In this document: positions 10,710 through 23,430 of the stretch, piece after piece | How the letters are laid out: each line of letters starts with the position of its first letter | How positions within the stretch are numbered: position 1 is the first letter of the stretch | Assembly (NCBI GenBank): GCA_027475525.1 | Contig: JAMWFC010000122.1 | Coordinates: 744,001 to 808,000, forward strand | DNA: 64,000 nt | Direction of reading: 5' to 3' | Origin: Macrolepiota albuminosa | Taxonomy: Eukaryota; Basidiomycota; Agaricomycetes; Agaricales; Agaricaceae | Notes under the pieces: generated by a model | The model's input: the letters and a program-made list of their open reading frames with translations, nothing else | Database searches by the model: none | Told to the model about the DNA's origin: nothing | Position numbers and translations under genes: made by a program

Positions 10710-13700
10710 CTACGACTGTTGGATTCGCTTAGCAGCTAGATTAAGTGAATGAGTACAATATTGACACCTGTATTGAGCAACTTACCAAGCCCGTTTGATG
10801 ATTCGTCTTCACTGCTTGAGCTACTCGAAGTATCACTTGCTTTGGGACTACAGGGAGTTGTATTTGTAGGAGCAAGTACAGGAGATTTGGGGGGGGTGTT
10901 GCTGATATAACCAGACTTGAGGCAGGTATTGTAAGTTTTCAATACATCGACAGAAAATTTGACCCAGCAAGACAAGTCAGTATCTTCTTTGCGTTGGGAT
11001 TGAAATTTGTGAGTGTGATGCCAAGTTGGCATGCAATCATGAAATCCTGCCAAACATAACCATTGATGTATGGATAAGCTGAGGAAGTATGAAAAATGTC
11101 AGAACTTAGACGCAGAAAACACTCATGAAAGTCAACTGTTGGAACTTTGTGAATAATATATCAGCTGCCCCTCCAGGCAAATGTTAATTCAGCAGGATCA
11201 ACATCAGAAGCACCAAGACATGGATGGACAAGGGTGTATGCCTTCCAGGCAGATCCGTCATGGAAAACAGATTGGATGTTGATACAAGTTGTTGACGGGG
11301 AGGTATCTGCATCGGAACCATGTATATGATTCAGCCATGCAGTTTTTTTGTAGTGCATAAGTACACAAGCATGGGTAGCCAGGAACCAAGACAATATGTA
11401 TTCAAGTGCAGGCAGACCCGTTATGATACTGCCATCGGACTCGGCTTTGAGTTCATGATTGGAGAAGAACCAGTACATCAGCCTTTGCACACAGACCCGG
11501 TTTTTTACAGACACCTCAAAGGATTGAAGATCGCCATTCCAAGCATAGTCCAAAGACACGAGTGCATCATGCAATTCAAAATAGTTGCATAGATAAAGAA
11601 GTATCAGCACATCGTCCCATGAGTTTATGTGTGGAACATGACCATTGTCGTAATCTGCACATATGTGAATGGTATAAACAGATGTGACAATGACTTTACA
11701 TACCATGATCGGTCACTGAATCAACAAGAACAAGTACAAAATATGTGAGGAGGCGCATCAGCACTATGTCTGAGGTGGGGCCGTGGTCCATGTTGGATAT
11801 TGATGTCAAAGCAATGTAATGGTGATACAAGCCAATTATTGAGGCAGCGAGAGTCAATGTATTGTAGAAATGACTCCCACGGCATATTGTAGGTACTGGA
11901 GTAACTACTGCATGAGGTAAACATGGGTGCATGATGCTGTAATAATACAAGGAAAAGAAATAATCAGTAGACAAACAGCATGGAACCCGGCTGCAGAACA
12001 AGGAGCTCGACTTCTCACTTTTCATTGTTTGGCTTTCTGGTGTAGAAATCATTAACGTAGAGGTCCCATGCTCCAAAGTCATCATAATTTCCAGATTTGG
12101 GCACTGCCACAAACCACAATTTCGCACCAGTCTTGGTGAAGATGAACGTAGCAAAACCATTGGTGTCGATGTGCCAGTAATGGTGGGTGCCACTAGTAGA
12201 AGCAAGATACCATTGCATATCAGAAATTGGATAAAAGTCATTCACTTTACAGTACCTGTGACCTTGAATTTTTTCCCAGACAGCTGAGTCACTCAAGAAT
12301 GGGAGGCACAGGAAAGTTTCTAGGGAGGCAGGAATATCCAAAGCACTTAATGATCTTGGGTACGAAGATTCTAGTGTCTTTAGAAGATCCCGGGGTGTTG
12401 CATGCTTTAAGCGCTCAATATCAGATATGGTGAAATCTGTGGAAAAAAGAATTAAAATTAAAGATAACAATAATAATACAAAGGAGCTTGAGCATACCAT
12501 GCACCTGGATAACATTGTCCAAGACGCATATGTCTGATAAGGAGCGTGCATTGAAGCCTGGGTCAATATGCTAGTCCCCAATAACAAGAATATAAGAATG
12601 CGACATTAATGTTTTGGAGAGAGCAAGTGGAGAGGAAGAGTGATACTCAGTTTGAGTCATCACCTTCACAGATGAGAGTCAATCCTGATGAGCAACAGAT
12701 GCAGCATACAATCTGCGAAACTAAACAAGGTCCCTGTTGAGCTACAGAGCAGTGAACGGAAGGTTACTAGAAAGAAATAGAATATACACATGTAAAATTT
12801 TGGTGTGTATTCAAATATCCCATCACTGCCAGACAATGGTATATATATGGTGTCCTCTTTGCAGAGAATCTATGATTCTGAAAGATCAAGACAATTCGGA
12901 ACTTTGATGGTATGGCTATCCTCATCATCCTAAATCCAAAATCACAGACAGTTAATCAACGCATAGACAGTAACTCACCATAGACTCAAGGGTCAGGTCA
13001 ATGTAACCCTGATCTGTCTCAACATTTTTAAGGGGTAAAGCAACTGCCATTACCTCAGCAGAGTTGTTGGAGGAATCGCCATCGCTATCTGAGTCCATAT
13101 AAGCCTTACTTGTATAGTTTCTTTTCCTCTTTCTAGGCATCAAGGGTGCCATATTACATCGCTTGTTTTTGGCCACAATATGTGCCAACTTTCTCCGCTT
13201 TTCTTTCGAAGTCTTAGCAAAGCCAACAGTCACTGCCGGTTTGGAAGTAGGCAAATCATCATTAACTGCTGTCTCGGAGGCGTTGTCTAAAGTTAGTGAA
13301 CCAATACCGGTAACTACAGATGTCACCTGTTCTTTATCCAGTGCTTCTGTACTGGGAAGAAATGCCCTAGTAGCAGGTGCCATATTGGAATTAGTATGAT
13401 CAACCTCATGGGCACCTGCAGGGGAATCACAATTTGAAACATCAGATGCCATGTCTATGGGGTCCAGTTTGGGGGAATCCTCAACTTCATGATTCGAAAT
13501 AACGGGTGACATGTCCATAGCGTCCTCCAAGACATGGACATTATTCGGAGAGGAAGGTACATCAGTTAACTGGTTATGGATTTTGGATCCTGTGGGGTCT
13601 TCCAATGCATGGTCAAATGCGTCTGTACAAGGGGACAGGTCAAGACAGAAATCCTCAGCATTGTTATTAGAGATATCAGGTGACACATCCATAAGGTCCC

Positions 13701-14052
13701 CTAAATCAACAATGCTATCTGGAGAAGTGGTCAAGTTGTCCAAATTTTCAGGTCACATAGGTGAAGACTGCTCATTACCATGAGGCTTGTCACTGACAGT
13801 TGGATGAGGAATATCTACGTGATCTGATGGGCTTGCTGAGCAATTAAAGGGTCCTGGTAAGTCAACCAACCCAACAGGGAACAAAGCAGGTCCAAACAAC
13901 GGGCTTGCATCATCATCTTGTTTGGCTTTGTTTGCTTGTTGAAGTAGTCAATGCAGCAATCAAAACAACATGTAAAGCATCAAGCGGATGCTTCTTAGAA
14001 GGTGAAGGGACAGATACGATTTTAATCCAAGCAGGAGCTGCTTCGTTGATTT
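10710..14052 (-). pseudogene. JmjC-domain gene, decayed left copy, 5' part deleted
   Basis: This copy matches the right-hand gene exon by exon, from the stop (complement of 10710-10712) up to the acidic, repeat-rich N-terminal region. JmjC hallmarks are still readable (HHYWHIDTNGFATF, GAKLWFVAVP). Reading upstream, a CGA codon of the right copy is TGA here just above 13743, closing the frame. The first four exons are missing: the left sequence jumps from the equivalent of right 58542 to right 56870, a deletion of about 1.67 kb at 14052. Many CG sites of the right copy are TG or CA here. The gene is dead in this copy. Confidence 0.85.
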
Positions 14053-15608
14053 ACAGTACAGTTCGTTCTTATTAATTCTTTCCATGTTTGATAGCATTGA
14101 CATTGTTGGATTACAGCTGAATGTAAGCTTTGAAGCTGATGATTGAATATCCTATGTCTTACCCATATAAGAAAAATAAAAACTTACTCACTTCCCCTTC
14201 CTCCCACAAACGCATTTGTATTCCACCTGCATCATGGCAAAGCAGGCAACACAGCTTATCTAACCACAGTACCGTTTTATCCATTGAATTACAAGTAGAA
14301 ACTCAACAGGATCTCATCAGACCCAATTCAGACAAAAAATGAAAAGCCCTGATTTGATGTTGACAGAGGTACGAGGTTGTCCCTTCCATTTCTTTAATAA
14401 CTAACATCTGTATATTCTTAATTATCCTACTAGATGTCGAGGGATCGGAGTCACCGTTTCTATTTCTTGCTCTCAATATTCTACTCTCTATCTCTGTTTC
14501 AGAATACAGTAGAGAAGAAAACCATTTACACAAGTTAGTTTCTATTTAACATTGGCAAATTATGATGGTAAAAAGTATAGATATAGCCAAGACCATCCTC
14601 TGGGTGTTAAATCTGTGCTAGAGCTGTAGAACCATGCATAACCCTTGGGTATGGCCAGGACCATCTTCTTGGTGCTAAATCTGTGCTAGAGCCTGTAGAA
14701 TTCACTGCTTCGCATCATCCCAGCCATACCTTTGGCATCTAGACTGGCACTGGTGACAACTCATCTTACTACATTATATTCTCTTAGAAGGCTCAATTCC
14801 TGTACCAACCTCTGTACATGCTCTTGGAAACAACGACCTGAAAACAACGACCTCCTGACCCTTGACCATGACAGGAAAGATATCATAATACCCTCTATAT
14901 ACACGAGTTTGAAGCACAACAATTCAAATGCTATTATCATGCACTCATCGGGATTTACAGGACACCCAAAATCTATCTATCATGGACAACAAACCTACCC
15001 TCTCCTGTTTGCCACCTGCTGCCCAAACAACAAGAACCTTTCTGCTACTGGGGCAGATATTTATGATGAAAGGCTGCGTCAGACTTGTTAACAGCACCCG
15101 AACTCATCATTTCGACTACAGTACATGCATTAAAGCCCAAGCCTGCATGCATATGCTCCAAGAACAACATGGGGGCTAATGACAAGCTAACAGGAGCGAC
15201 ACAGATGCCCAGGCAGGGTTTCGTCATCAACTGTTATGTAGGACTTTTATCCATACTCTGAACTCATGATTTCAATTCTAGGATATTAATAACATATGCA
15301 ACTCGTGTGCGGACGCTTCAAGGACAATGAGGGGGCCAAACATAGGCTGTTTAAAAGCCAACACAAGCAACGCTGATGCGTATTAGTAGCTGTCACACAT
15401 GATTTGGACTGTCACGGCGTGCCAGACATTGAACTCACAATTTTGATTTTAGGTCATGAAGAACCTCTTCACCTCGCATGCGGACACTCCAAGAACGATG
15501 AGGGGGGCCAAAGTTGGCTGTTTGAAAGCCAAGGTGAGCAACACTGATGTGTATAAGCATTGTCATGTGTGATGCAGACCATCACATTGTGCCAGACATT
15601 GCTCAACT
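14053..15608. other. Left-element non-coding region with decayed ~171-bp tandem repeats
   Basis: This corresponds to right 55280-56870. It contains a tRNA-independent stretch shared by both copies and (about 15045-15540) three decayed ~171-bp units recognisable by GGACACTCCAAGAACGATGAGG-like and GCATC-like anchors. No gene is seen. Confidence 0.55.
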
Positions 15609-16071
15609 TTGCTCAACCTGAACTCTACATTAAATGTCAATTTTGCCCTAACACTGTCCATGAATTACTTGTCAACTTCCAATGAATCCTTCCACGCTAT
15701 TTCCCAAACTGTTGATGGTGACTCGTTGAATAAAATCGAAAAAAGTGAAGGCAAAGAGACTGGTGTGGTTCAGGGTATGAAGTATGTACCTTCATGCCAT
15801 TTTTTTAGCTCTATATGACTAACATACATCTAGATCAGCGCACACACTCATTATTTGAGCATTCACATGCTGCAAGGAGATTATGGGGAGGGTTAAGTTA
15901 TTCAACAGTCATGATCAGGTTCATTGCCTGTTTTTAGCGTGTTTCATTAAATAGAACCTCTTTACAGGCCAGGAACTCAAAACCACATCGCACAGGGATG
16001 TACCTGTTCTTGTATAGCGGTCGTGTTGATGTCAACATGTTCTACGCATACAGGGACAACAAAGATAAATA
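15609..16071 (+). pseudogene. Small spliced gene of the element, decayed left copy
   Basis: Counterpart of the gene at 54764-55281. The first exon is readable (MNYLSTSNESFH...), as is the last (MYLFLYSGRVDVNMF). In the middle exon the CGA of the right copy has become TGA (LIISTOP), so this copy cannot make the full protein. Function unknown. Confidence 0.6.
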
Positions 16072-16353
16072 AACAATACAATTTTTGAATTTCTATGTTT
16101 TTTTGTATACATTTACGGAATATTTTTTTCGATTTATGCTTATGGACAGCAATACGTACAGATTATATTTTGATATTTACACAAACATGGTCTGGATTTC
16201 TCCCTATGTCATGAGCTAGTCTGCACTGTATTGCTGTGCTGGCATGTCACGCTAGCACCATCACATTGGCACTGCCACATCATGCCTCCCATAACATCCA
16301 ACCGCATAGACCTTGGTCTCACCGTACATCGCAGCAGCCCATCCTTTTTGATT

Positions 16354-19300
16354 TTTAAGGTTTTGTTGTACTGTACAGTTGTTTCCCATACTTCAGAGGC
16401 CCCAGAAGCATCCAACCTGGCATAGGAAATCCCTAGACTTGTTCTCTTTGGATCTCCTTCTGCCAGGTGCATAGTTATTATGATATTGTCAGTACATACT
16501 CTAATACACTTTGGATCTCCCTTTGCCAGCTGTGTGACTGAGCCAGAGCCTCTAGAGGTCACTTTTACAGTTGTCTTCACTTCCATCTCTTCCTGTTTCA
16601 ATGCTATACTCGATTTCAGGTGTACAACCCACATTATTTGTGACAGACACATCTTTTAGTTGTATTACAAGGATCTTGCTGTCCCTGTTGGCACAGCAAA
16701 TTGCAGCAAGTTGAATATTCTTATGCATGACAAAGTTCATTTCGTTTTCATTGATGATCAACCTATCATCCTTATTCTCTTGGATTGCCTTCATGTGCCA
16801 GATATGCCCATAAACTTACTTTCAGTGGGCTCCATGACCAACCATGACTTAGAATTATGTTTCAACAAGGAAGCTACCACAATTTACTTCCTGGAATGGT
16901 CTCAACTTTGTGGCAAATCCTTACAAGCTACAGTTTTAAATCAATTATCTTTCCTCCACTGCAATTTTGTTTTGCCTGGCCCACCAAACAACTTGCCATT
17001 CCCAGCTATTGAATCCTCTTTGTTGAATTTTCTCTGGATTTTGGTCATCCCTGCCTTGTAGCATCATTGTTTAGGTCATTCTGCCAAGAATACTACATGG
17101 CTTACCTTGACTAAGGACTGTGTGACTGGGGTTGATTATAAAGGTCCTTTTCAGGACAATCATTGTATACTCTGCATAATTGGCAAACAGCCAGCTCGAC
17201 TATTTGACAATCATAAGCACCATGCTACTGAGGTTTGTAAACTCCTACATATGGATTCCTGTGGTCCCTTTCCTACTCAGTTTGCAAATGGGAAATCCTT
17301 GTATTTTCACTCTATTTTAGATGACTGCTAAGAAGGATCACACATATAAACATTTCACATCCTTTTAGGCTCATCTTGAACTGAAGTCTGGCAATAAAGT
17401 TATGACTGTTTGATGCAATGGGGCAAAGGAATTCATTGAAGGAAAACTGAAAAATCATTTTGATAACTAGGATATCACACTCTAGTTGACAGCAGCATAT
17501 GCTCACCAGCAAAATGGGAAAGTGGAACAGTATATTTGTACTTTGGAAGACACTGCACAGATACTTGTAGTGGAGACTAGACTCCCTGTTTCTTTCCTTG
17601 GTAATGTGATTCTGACAGCCCAGTACTTGTGGAACCAATTGCCTACTTTGACGTTACCCAATCTGATGACTCCATACAAGATTATTGAGGGTCATAAACC
17701 TGATCTGTCATTTCTCAAAGTCTGAGGTTGTCAATGTTTTGTCTTATACCCCAAAGAAACTCACCAGAAGGGAAATGCTAGATGTTTTGAAGCAATATTT
17801 GTTGGATACAAAGAAGGCAGATTAGGCTAGCACATCCAAGACTTGTCTGGTCGTTATTTTTTCTCACAGGATGTTATATTCAATGAGAATGTCCAGGAAA
17901 AGTTACAACTGACACCTTCCTTTCTGGACAAATTGAATTCATCATCATGTAATTCTCATATTTCTTCTTCAGACATTCTGACTCCTTTACCACTTAACCC
18001 ATCATCTGACTTGCCTCATGACATGGGTATTTCATCATCAAATTTGACTCCTCATATGTCAACTCCAGATCTGCATATATGTCCTTGTTGTAAAATAATG
18101 ATGACAGATGCAGGTCAAGCATACTTTGATGATATGCACAAAAGGAATGAATGTTTAGTCAGACTTTGTGCAGATCAACAAGCTCATTTATTACCTCATC
18201 AGAGTCTCTCTGCTATACTTGATTCAGACGCTTATAACCACACCAAGGACTTCTTGACATCATTTATAAATATTATTCACCTCGAAATTCTTGCACTCAA
18301 TGACTACAAAGCTTATGCACTTTTGGGACCTGATATTCTGAAATTCAAAACAAATAAACCCTTTAATCCTGACAAAGCTCCAGAAAACCATTTCAAAGCA
18401 ACACATTATTCTGATGCTAGTGTCTGGCAGGCAGCCATGGAGTGAGAAGTCGACAGCTTGCGATAACAACAGGCATTTGTACCTGCTGAACTACCTCCTA
18501 ACCAGAAAGCTATTGGAGTCCAATGGGTATATGCTCATAAACTCAACCCAGATGGGTCAATCACTTGGGGAATGGAGAAAGCATGCCTCATTGCTCAGGG
18601 TTTTAGTCAATGTTCAGAAGACTATTGAATGACATATGCCCTGGTGGCTAAAATGACAAGTATCAGCATTGTTTTAGCATACACTGCAATGTATGATCTG
18701 GAACTTTTTACCTTTGATGTAAAAACAGCCTTTCTCAATGCTCCGCTGTTACAAGAAATATACTGCAAGCAGATACCTGGCTTTCCAGATCCAGATACAA
18801 CAAAGGTCAACTGAGTTCTTTGTGCTCTTTATGGCTTGAAACAGGCTTTGCACAAATGGTACAAAGTAATCAGGGAAGAATTCAAATTGTATGGCCTCAC
18901 TAGATGTGGGGTTGACCATGCAATTTTCTATGGTCATTTTTCTCTTTCTCCTGATGACTCTATTTCTTTACTCAATAACAGTCAAGAACTCTTCATCCAT
19001 CATTTGCTTACACGTTGATGATGGACTCAACACAATGAACTCAAAGGCTCTATATGATTGGGTTATTCATCAGATGAGGCAACAGTTTGAAGTGAAGGAT
19101 TCTGGCATGACAGATCTGTATCTTGGTATTTGCATCAACCAGGATTGATCTCAGAAAAAATTATGGCTATCTCAGAAAGGGTACGTTCTTGATCTTCTAA
19201 CTACATATCATTTGTTGGAAGTGGCACCATTATCACTTTCCATCGCAGGGAAGATTGATGATTTACCTGATCCACCTCCAAACACCTTATCATAGATTGC

Positions 19301-19861
19301 TGATGAAGACATAAAACCTCAGCAACTACGCAATCAAATATAATTTCTCAAGATTGCCATCCAATCCTACAATCTGAATGGTCTTTCCGACAAACTTTGG
19401 TGCAGCAGACGCAGACTGGGCTTCAGATTCCTTGAATCATTGCAGTGTCTCAGGCTATACCTTTTTCATATTCTAGTCTTGTCTCGTGGTCATCAGTTAA
19501 ACAACATATAGTCGCGCTCTCATCTACCGAAGCCGAATATATGTTGATCGCACCATGCTATGAGGGGGGCTCTGGCTATCAGATACTTCATGACCTCTCT
19601 AGATCTCCCTATTCCTCGCCCTTTTCCGATTTTTTGCGACAACAAGAGTGCTCTAGATATCGCAAATTCAGACTCAACTAGCACACGTTCAAAACACATA
19701 GACATTTAGTATCACTTTATACGCCAACATTTTCACATTGGATCTTTCACTTCTTCGTGGATCCTAACATCTGAAATGGTCATGGACATTCTCACGAAAC
19801 CATTGGAAAAGGACCTTCACTACAAGTTCGTAAAGGCTTTGGGTATCGTTTCTTTACCTTA
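16354..19861 (+). pseudogene. Ty1/copia pol relic
   Basis: Fragments in copia order, all with stops. Protease region with CTTHIICD (about 16620) and CLHVPDMPINLLSVGSM. GAG-pre-integrase/integrase with LLHMDSCGPFP and AYAHQQNGKVEQ (about 17490). Reverse transcriptase with GVQWVYAHKLNPDGS (about 18515), FDVKTAFLNAP (about 18715), LYGLKQA (about 18830) and the active-site CLHVDDGL (about 19005). RNase H with SSTEAEYM (about 19525) and SKHIDI. Protease before integrase before RT is the copia order. The 5' part (gag) is missing at the border with the large element. The sequence is poor in CG. Inactive. Confidence 0.88.
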
Positions 19862-19914
19862 ATCCTTTTTCCTCTATTCTCTCAATTGTTCCCACTTCGT
19901 CACTGATGGGGTTG

Positions 19915-20213
19915 TGTTGAACGTACAGCATTCTATTGGGTCAGTGAGTCTACGTGGTCACATGATCTAGGGTTTGGAACCGACATTCCTCAGTTGTTCT
20001 TTATCACGAAGAGGATGTAAGTGGTTAGTTAGCCTGTATAATACTGTTTCTCTAACTGTACGATATTGGTCTTTGTCTGTCCCGTAGGTATGAATAAAAC
20101 TTAGTTGTTCTCTATCACGAAGACAGTACACTGAGGATTCTTTGTCTGTCCCGTAGGTTCTTGGATCTGGTCTAATAATTTCGGTAAGGGCCACCACACA
20201 TACTCATTCAACG
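19915..20213 (+). repeat. Candidate 3' LTR of the copia relic
   Basis: TGATGGGG precedes TGTTGAACG just after the pol end, and the segment closes with ATTCAAC, so the ends are inverted (TGTTGAA/TTCAAC). It contains two related ~60-bp stretches with TTCTTTATCACGAAG and TTTGTCTGTCCCGTAGGT motifs. No 5' partner LTR is in the window. Confidence 0.45.
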
Positions 20214-20273
20214 GGACACCTTTTCCTTATTCCACATTTGCTTTGTCTGAGCGGGGTGGGGTGGTTCTCGTGT

Positions 20274-20505
20274 GTCGCCATATCCCGCATGGTCCTGCCG
20301 CCTTTCCCTCAAGACACAGATTCGAAAAAATATCATGTCATAAAAGCTTTGCCCTTATGCAGCATTCCGCGCGACAAGCAAGACATTGTATCTGCCAACA
20401 CGCATTACCTGCATGGTGAAAGCACATCTCCGACTGTCAAGGTACCATGGAGATGTTCTTCGACTCAACTTCAAGGGCGGCAGTGTATGTGTCCTTGAAA
20501 TTTGT
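20274..20505 (+). pseudogene. Partial copy of the 4CXXC_R1 zinc-finger gene
   Basis: The stretch reading LPPFPQDTDSKKYH matches VPPFPQGTNSKKYR at the start of the gene at 32084. The following CSIPRDKQDIVSANTHYL matches CGIPRDKHDIVSTNTRFL from about 270 residues' worth of sequence further on in that gene. The piece is therefore a 5' fragment with an internal deletion. It sits directly beside the copia LTR, in the same orientation as the parent gene 12 kb away. Confidence 0.75.
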
Positions 20506-20587
20506 AGTTTCTCGCTGTCGTGGTCTCGTCTAACTTTTTGCAAATACTGAATGTGATTATTACCATGTAAAAAGGACAAGACAAAAT

Positions 20588-23050
20588 GATTTCAATGAAA
20601 GTACACGTCAATACAGGGATAGTCTATGAATTAACACATTGGCTTCAACTGTTGAATTCCGAATCTATTCCATATGATGTATACAAAATAAAATTGTGGT
20701 GGGCGTACTACTGTCAAATAGCATGATATGATAGGTATATTAGGTATGTGCACCTCGATCAATTAGGACCAGACCGGTTGTCCTGTGGAGTTAATTGACC
20801 ACTCTTGCGAGATGCTTTCCTGGACCCTTCAGAGTTCAGACGACTTTGCATCTTACGCTTGCGGTTGCTTGGAACGAACTTGGAGAATTTCGCAAGTTTG
20901 TGTATGACGCGATCTTCGTTGGCCTTCCAGTCAATCCGTCTCTTATGAAGCACCTTAGTCAAGAGGGTCGGCAGCCAGTAAGGAGTATCCAAAGTCTTCA
21001 ACGCCGACTTCTTTTTTTCCTCTGCTGTCCGGAGTGTCGTGCTATGGTCCCTGTCATCGTCATCGTCATCGTCATCAACGGTATAAGCTAAAGAGGAGAA
21101 TTGGGGTTGAGTATACCGCTCGCACAACACTTGCCGCATGCTTTCTAAAACAGATACGATCCCGGCGTTGGCAAATCGTGCCTTCCGAATCAATACACTT
21201 GAGTCCATATTCGAGGATCTCGCAGTGTGGATGCAAAGCTGACCTGTCTTGGGATTGAAATACTTGGAATCAAAGTTCTCGTGTAATGTTTCGGTCAGGA
21301 TCACAGAGGTAAGCTCATGAGATGTGTATCGCAGCGCCATCCAGAAGATGAGATGGTAGAAAGATTCTACGTCATCAATTCGATTCTGGATCACTGGCGC
21401 TCCATCGTGCGGAAACAAACGGATGGCAAGGAACTGCCAGGTACCCTGAGAATGACAGGAGATTGAGTTCAGTACAAACAATAATCAGTTTATCCGTTCT
21501 TACCGTACGCTCCGGCTGTGCTTCCCCGGATTTCTTATCAGCCAGCTCCAGGTCGAGGGAAAGGTCCCAATCGATAAGATATCCTTGGATCGTTCCATCC
21601 GTCTTCCGCTTGAACATGATATTTCCGTTGCTGATATCACGATGAAGAACTTTGGCCTTGGTAGCAGCATCGCCATGAGCTATAGATGATTGTTATAATG
21701 CTAAATCAAAAACTCGTCAAGAATCACATACCTATCGAAGCGTCTCGTATGATCGTGATCATCTCATGTACGTTTTCAAATTCTTCCAGTGTCAAGGGCA
21801 GGTACTCGAGGGCGATCCGATAGTGACGATGTGTGCGCAAAGTTATCTCGAAAGGTTTCGGTAGTTTGTCATTGAATATCTTCGTTTGCGTAACGTGGTG
21901 GTCCTCATTGCCAATGTCAGCTCCATGATATGCTTCCGGAACATTTTGGACTTTATGCTCATGAAGCGTTTCATAAATCTTGTGTTCGGGCTTGAGAGTA
22001 GGAGAGTAGACGCGCCAACTTTCTTTGAGCAAGACGACCTTTTTGTCCTGTAAGCAGTACGCTTTGAAACACCGCGTCGAGCGCCCAATAGGGGAGGTAG
22101 AGCCAGGAGGCTGGTCTTTAAGAATGACGTAGTTCTTGTCACCAACGGAAATGACAAGGAGATGAGCCTTCTCATCGCATTCCAGCGAGTGTTGAATATC
22201 CGTCTTCTGAGAAGGAGATAGAGTAGCGTCGGCCACAGTAGGGTCACGTCCACGCTCCGCCGTCGTTGCAGAAGTGAATCGGCGAAAGAAGTCAAAGAGA
22301 TGTGAGTCGTTGAAGAGAACCTTTTTAGTTACAACAACACCACTTCTGTCCCAACGAAGAAGGCGCAAGTATGTGCGGAAGATGAGAGCCGAGAACGCAT
22401 GAGTTCGGAACTCCATTGCCTGGTGACACGTCGCATAGCTTGTGATTTGACCAAGAGTCTCCTTACCTCGAATACTTTCCCTCTCAAAACCGTCGACAAG
22501 ATCGTCAAAAGGATCGTCATCATCATTGTATTTGACTTCGAACATAGCCTCGATGGTAGCATTCTCGTTGCCGCGATATACGACGATGTCGGGTTTGATA
22601 TCTACACCGTCGAACACTTTCAATACATCGCTGTGCTTGTCGCAGAAGTTGATGTTCTCCGATGGTCGCAATGTATTTAGATACTTAACCTAGACAATAT
22701 TAGCGACGCAATAATGTTTGAACCATATGAACCGCATACCAAGTCTTCATACATGTCCCCTTCCTTAGTCACACGTCCGAGAGCCAGTTCAAGAGTTTTA
22801 TAAGCTGCTATCCCGTCGGGTTCGCTACCTGTACCTTGTACAGCTGGCAAGAAGTCGTTGAAAAGATGGACATCAACAGGGCCGACAACTCGTCCTGATA
22901 TGATAGCATGAAAGGCAGCAAACTGAGATTCCAGTTCGTCAGAGATGGCGTTCCGTTCGCTGGGCACTACCTTGTGGTTTTTCATTGGTGTAGAACCAGC
23001 CTTTGGTCCAGGGTCTTTTGGACGTGGAGTGACAGGTGGAGATGACATGT
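20588..23050. repeat. Segmental duplication unit 1 (partner at 26219-28735)
   Basis: This block includes kinase copy 1 and about 170 bp of its 3' flank. The partner is 26219-28735. Both share TTCCATATGATGTATACAAA and the GGTGGGCGTACTACTG flank. The kinase copy 2 unit (23280-25545) is more diverged. Confidence 0.8.
20759..23048 (-). CDS. FunK1-type kinase, copy 1
   Basis: Predicted join on the minus strand: 23048-22740, 22689-21732, 21679-21504, 21445-20759 (709 residues; splice sites and phases agree). The N-terminal region has PDIVVY followed by FEVKYND, a PD...ExK pattern like restriction-endonuclease folds. The kinase part has catalytic loop HRDISNGN, the DFG-equivalent IDWDLS and the FunK1 signature GTWQFLA. 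FunK1 kinases are expanded in multicellular mushrooms; substrates are unknown. The start is uncertain: copy 3 begins MQSMESG, and here the matching codons have lost ATG, so the next Met (MSSPPVTP) is used. A GAT/GAC run encodes 8 Asp. The tail is basic. It heads three tandem paralogues, and its 3' flank is also duplicated. Confidence 0.85.
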
Positions 23051-23430
23051 TCCCATCGAGCAAAGTTGGCCTTAATAGGTCATCCTTAAACGACCACTGC
23101 CTGTCAGATTCTGTGGATTGCAGGATGAGAGAATGGCTCAGAACTAAAGGTGGATGAGTCAAAGTCAAAGTTCGACGAGTCAATATCACGTGAGGTATAG
23201 GCCTAGAAACACCGCCAGAATAATCACCTACTTATAGATTCATAATGTAACCGAATGACTCAAAATGTGATGGGCATAATACTATTAGAGAGCATGAATG
23301 GTGTAATAGGTATACATATTGGGTATGTGCACCTCGATCAATTAGGACCAGACCGGTTGTCCTGTGGAGTTAATTGACCACTCTTGCGAGATGATTTCCT
23401 GGACCCTTTAGAGTTCAGATGACTTTCCGT

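Larger units (their letters stand above)
8017..16353. repeat. Left arm of a large inverted repeat (decayed element copy)
   Basis: 8017-16353 matches the reverse complement of 64000-54486. Anchor pairs: helicase stop 10406/62257, JmjC stop 10710/61928, small gene 15609-16071/54764-55281, end of homology 16353/54486. The arms differ in length because the left has lost 1.67 kb and gained 0.57 kb. Homology ends abruptly, with copia sequence beyond the left arm and LINE sequence beyond the right one, so 16353/54486 approximates the true element end. Confidence 0.9.

Noticed and set aside
10736..13743. Separate small genes on the minus strand of the left arm
   Set aside because: They align one to one with exons of the JmjC gene in the right arm.
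8017..16353. Canonical Helitron with TC start and CTRR hairpin end
   Set aside because: The shared end near 16353/54486 shows no CTRR or adjacent hairpin, and the other end is outside the window.
16209..16652. 147-residue minus-strand protein with repeated LAxGDPK
   Set aside because: It overlaps the element end and copia protease region, has no homologue in the right arm, and looks like an antisense frame.
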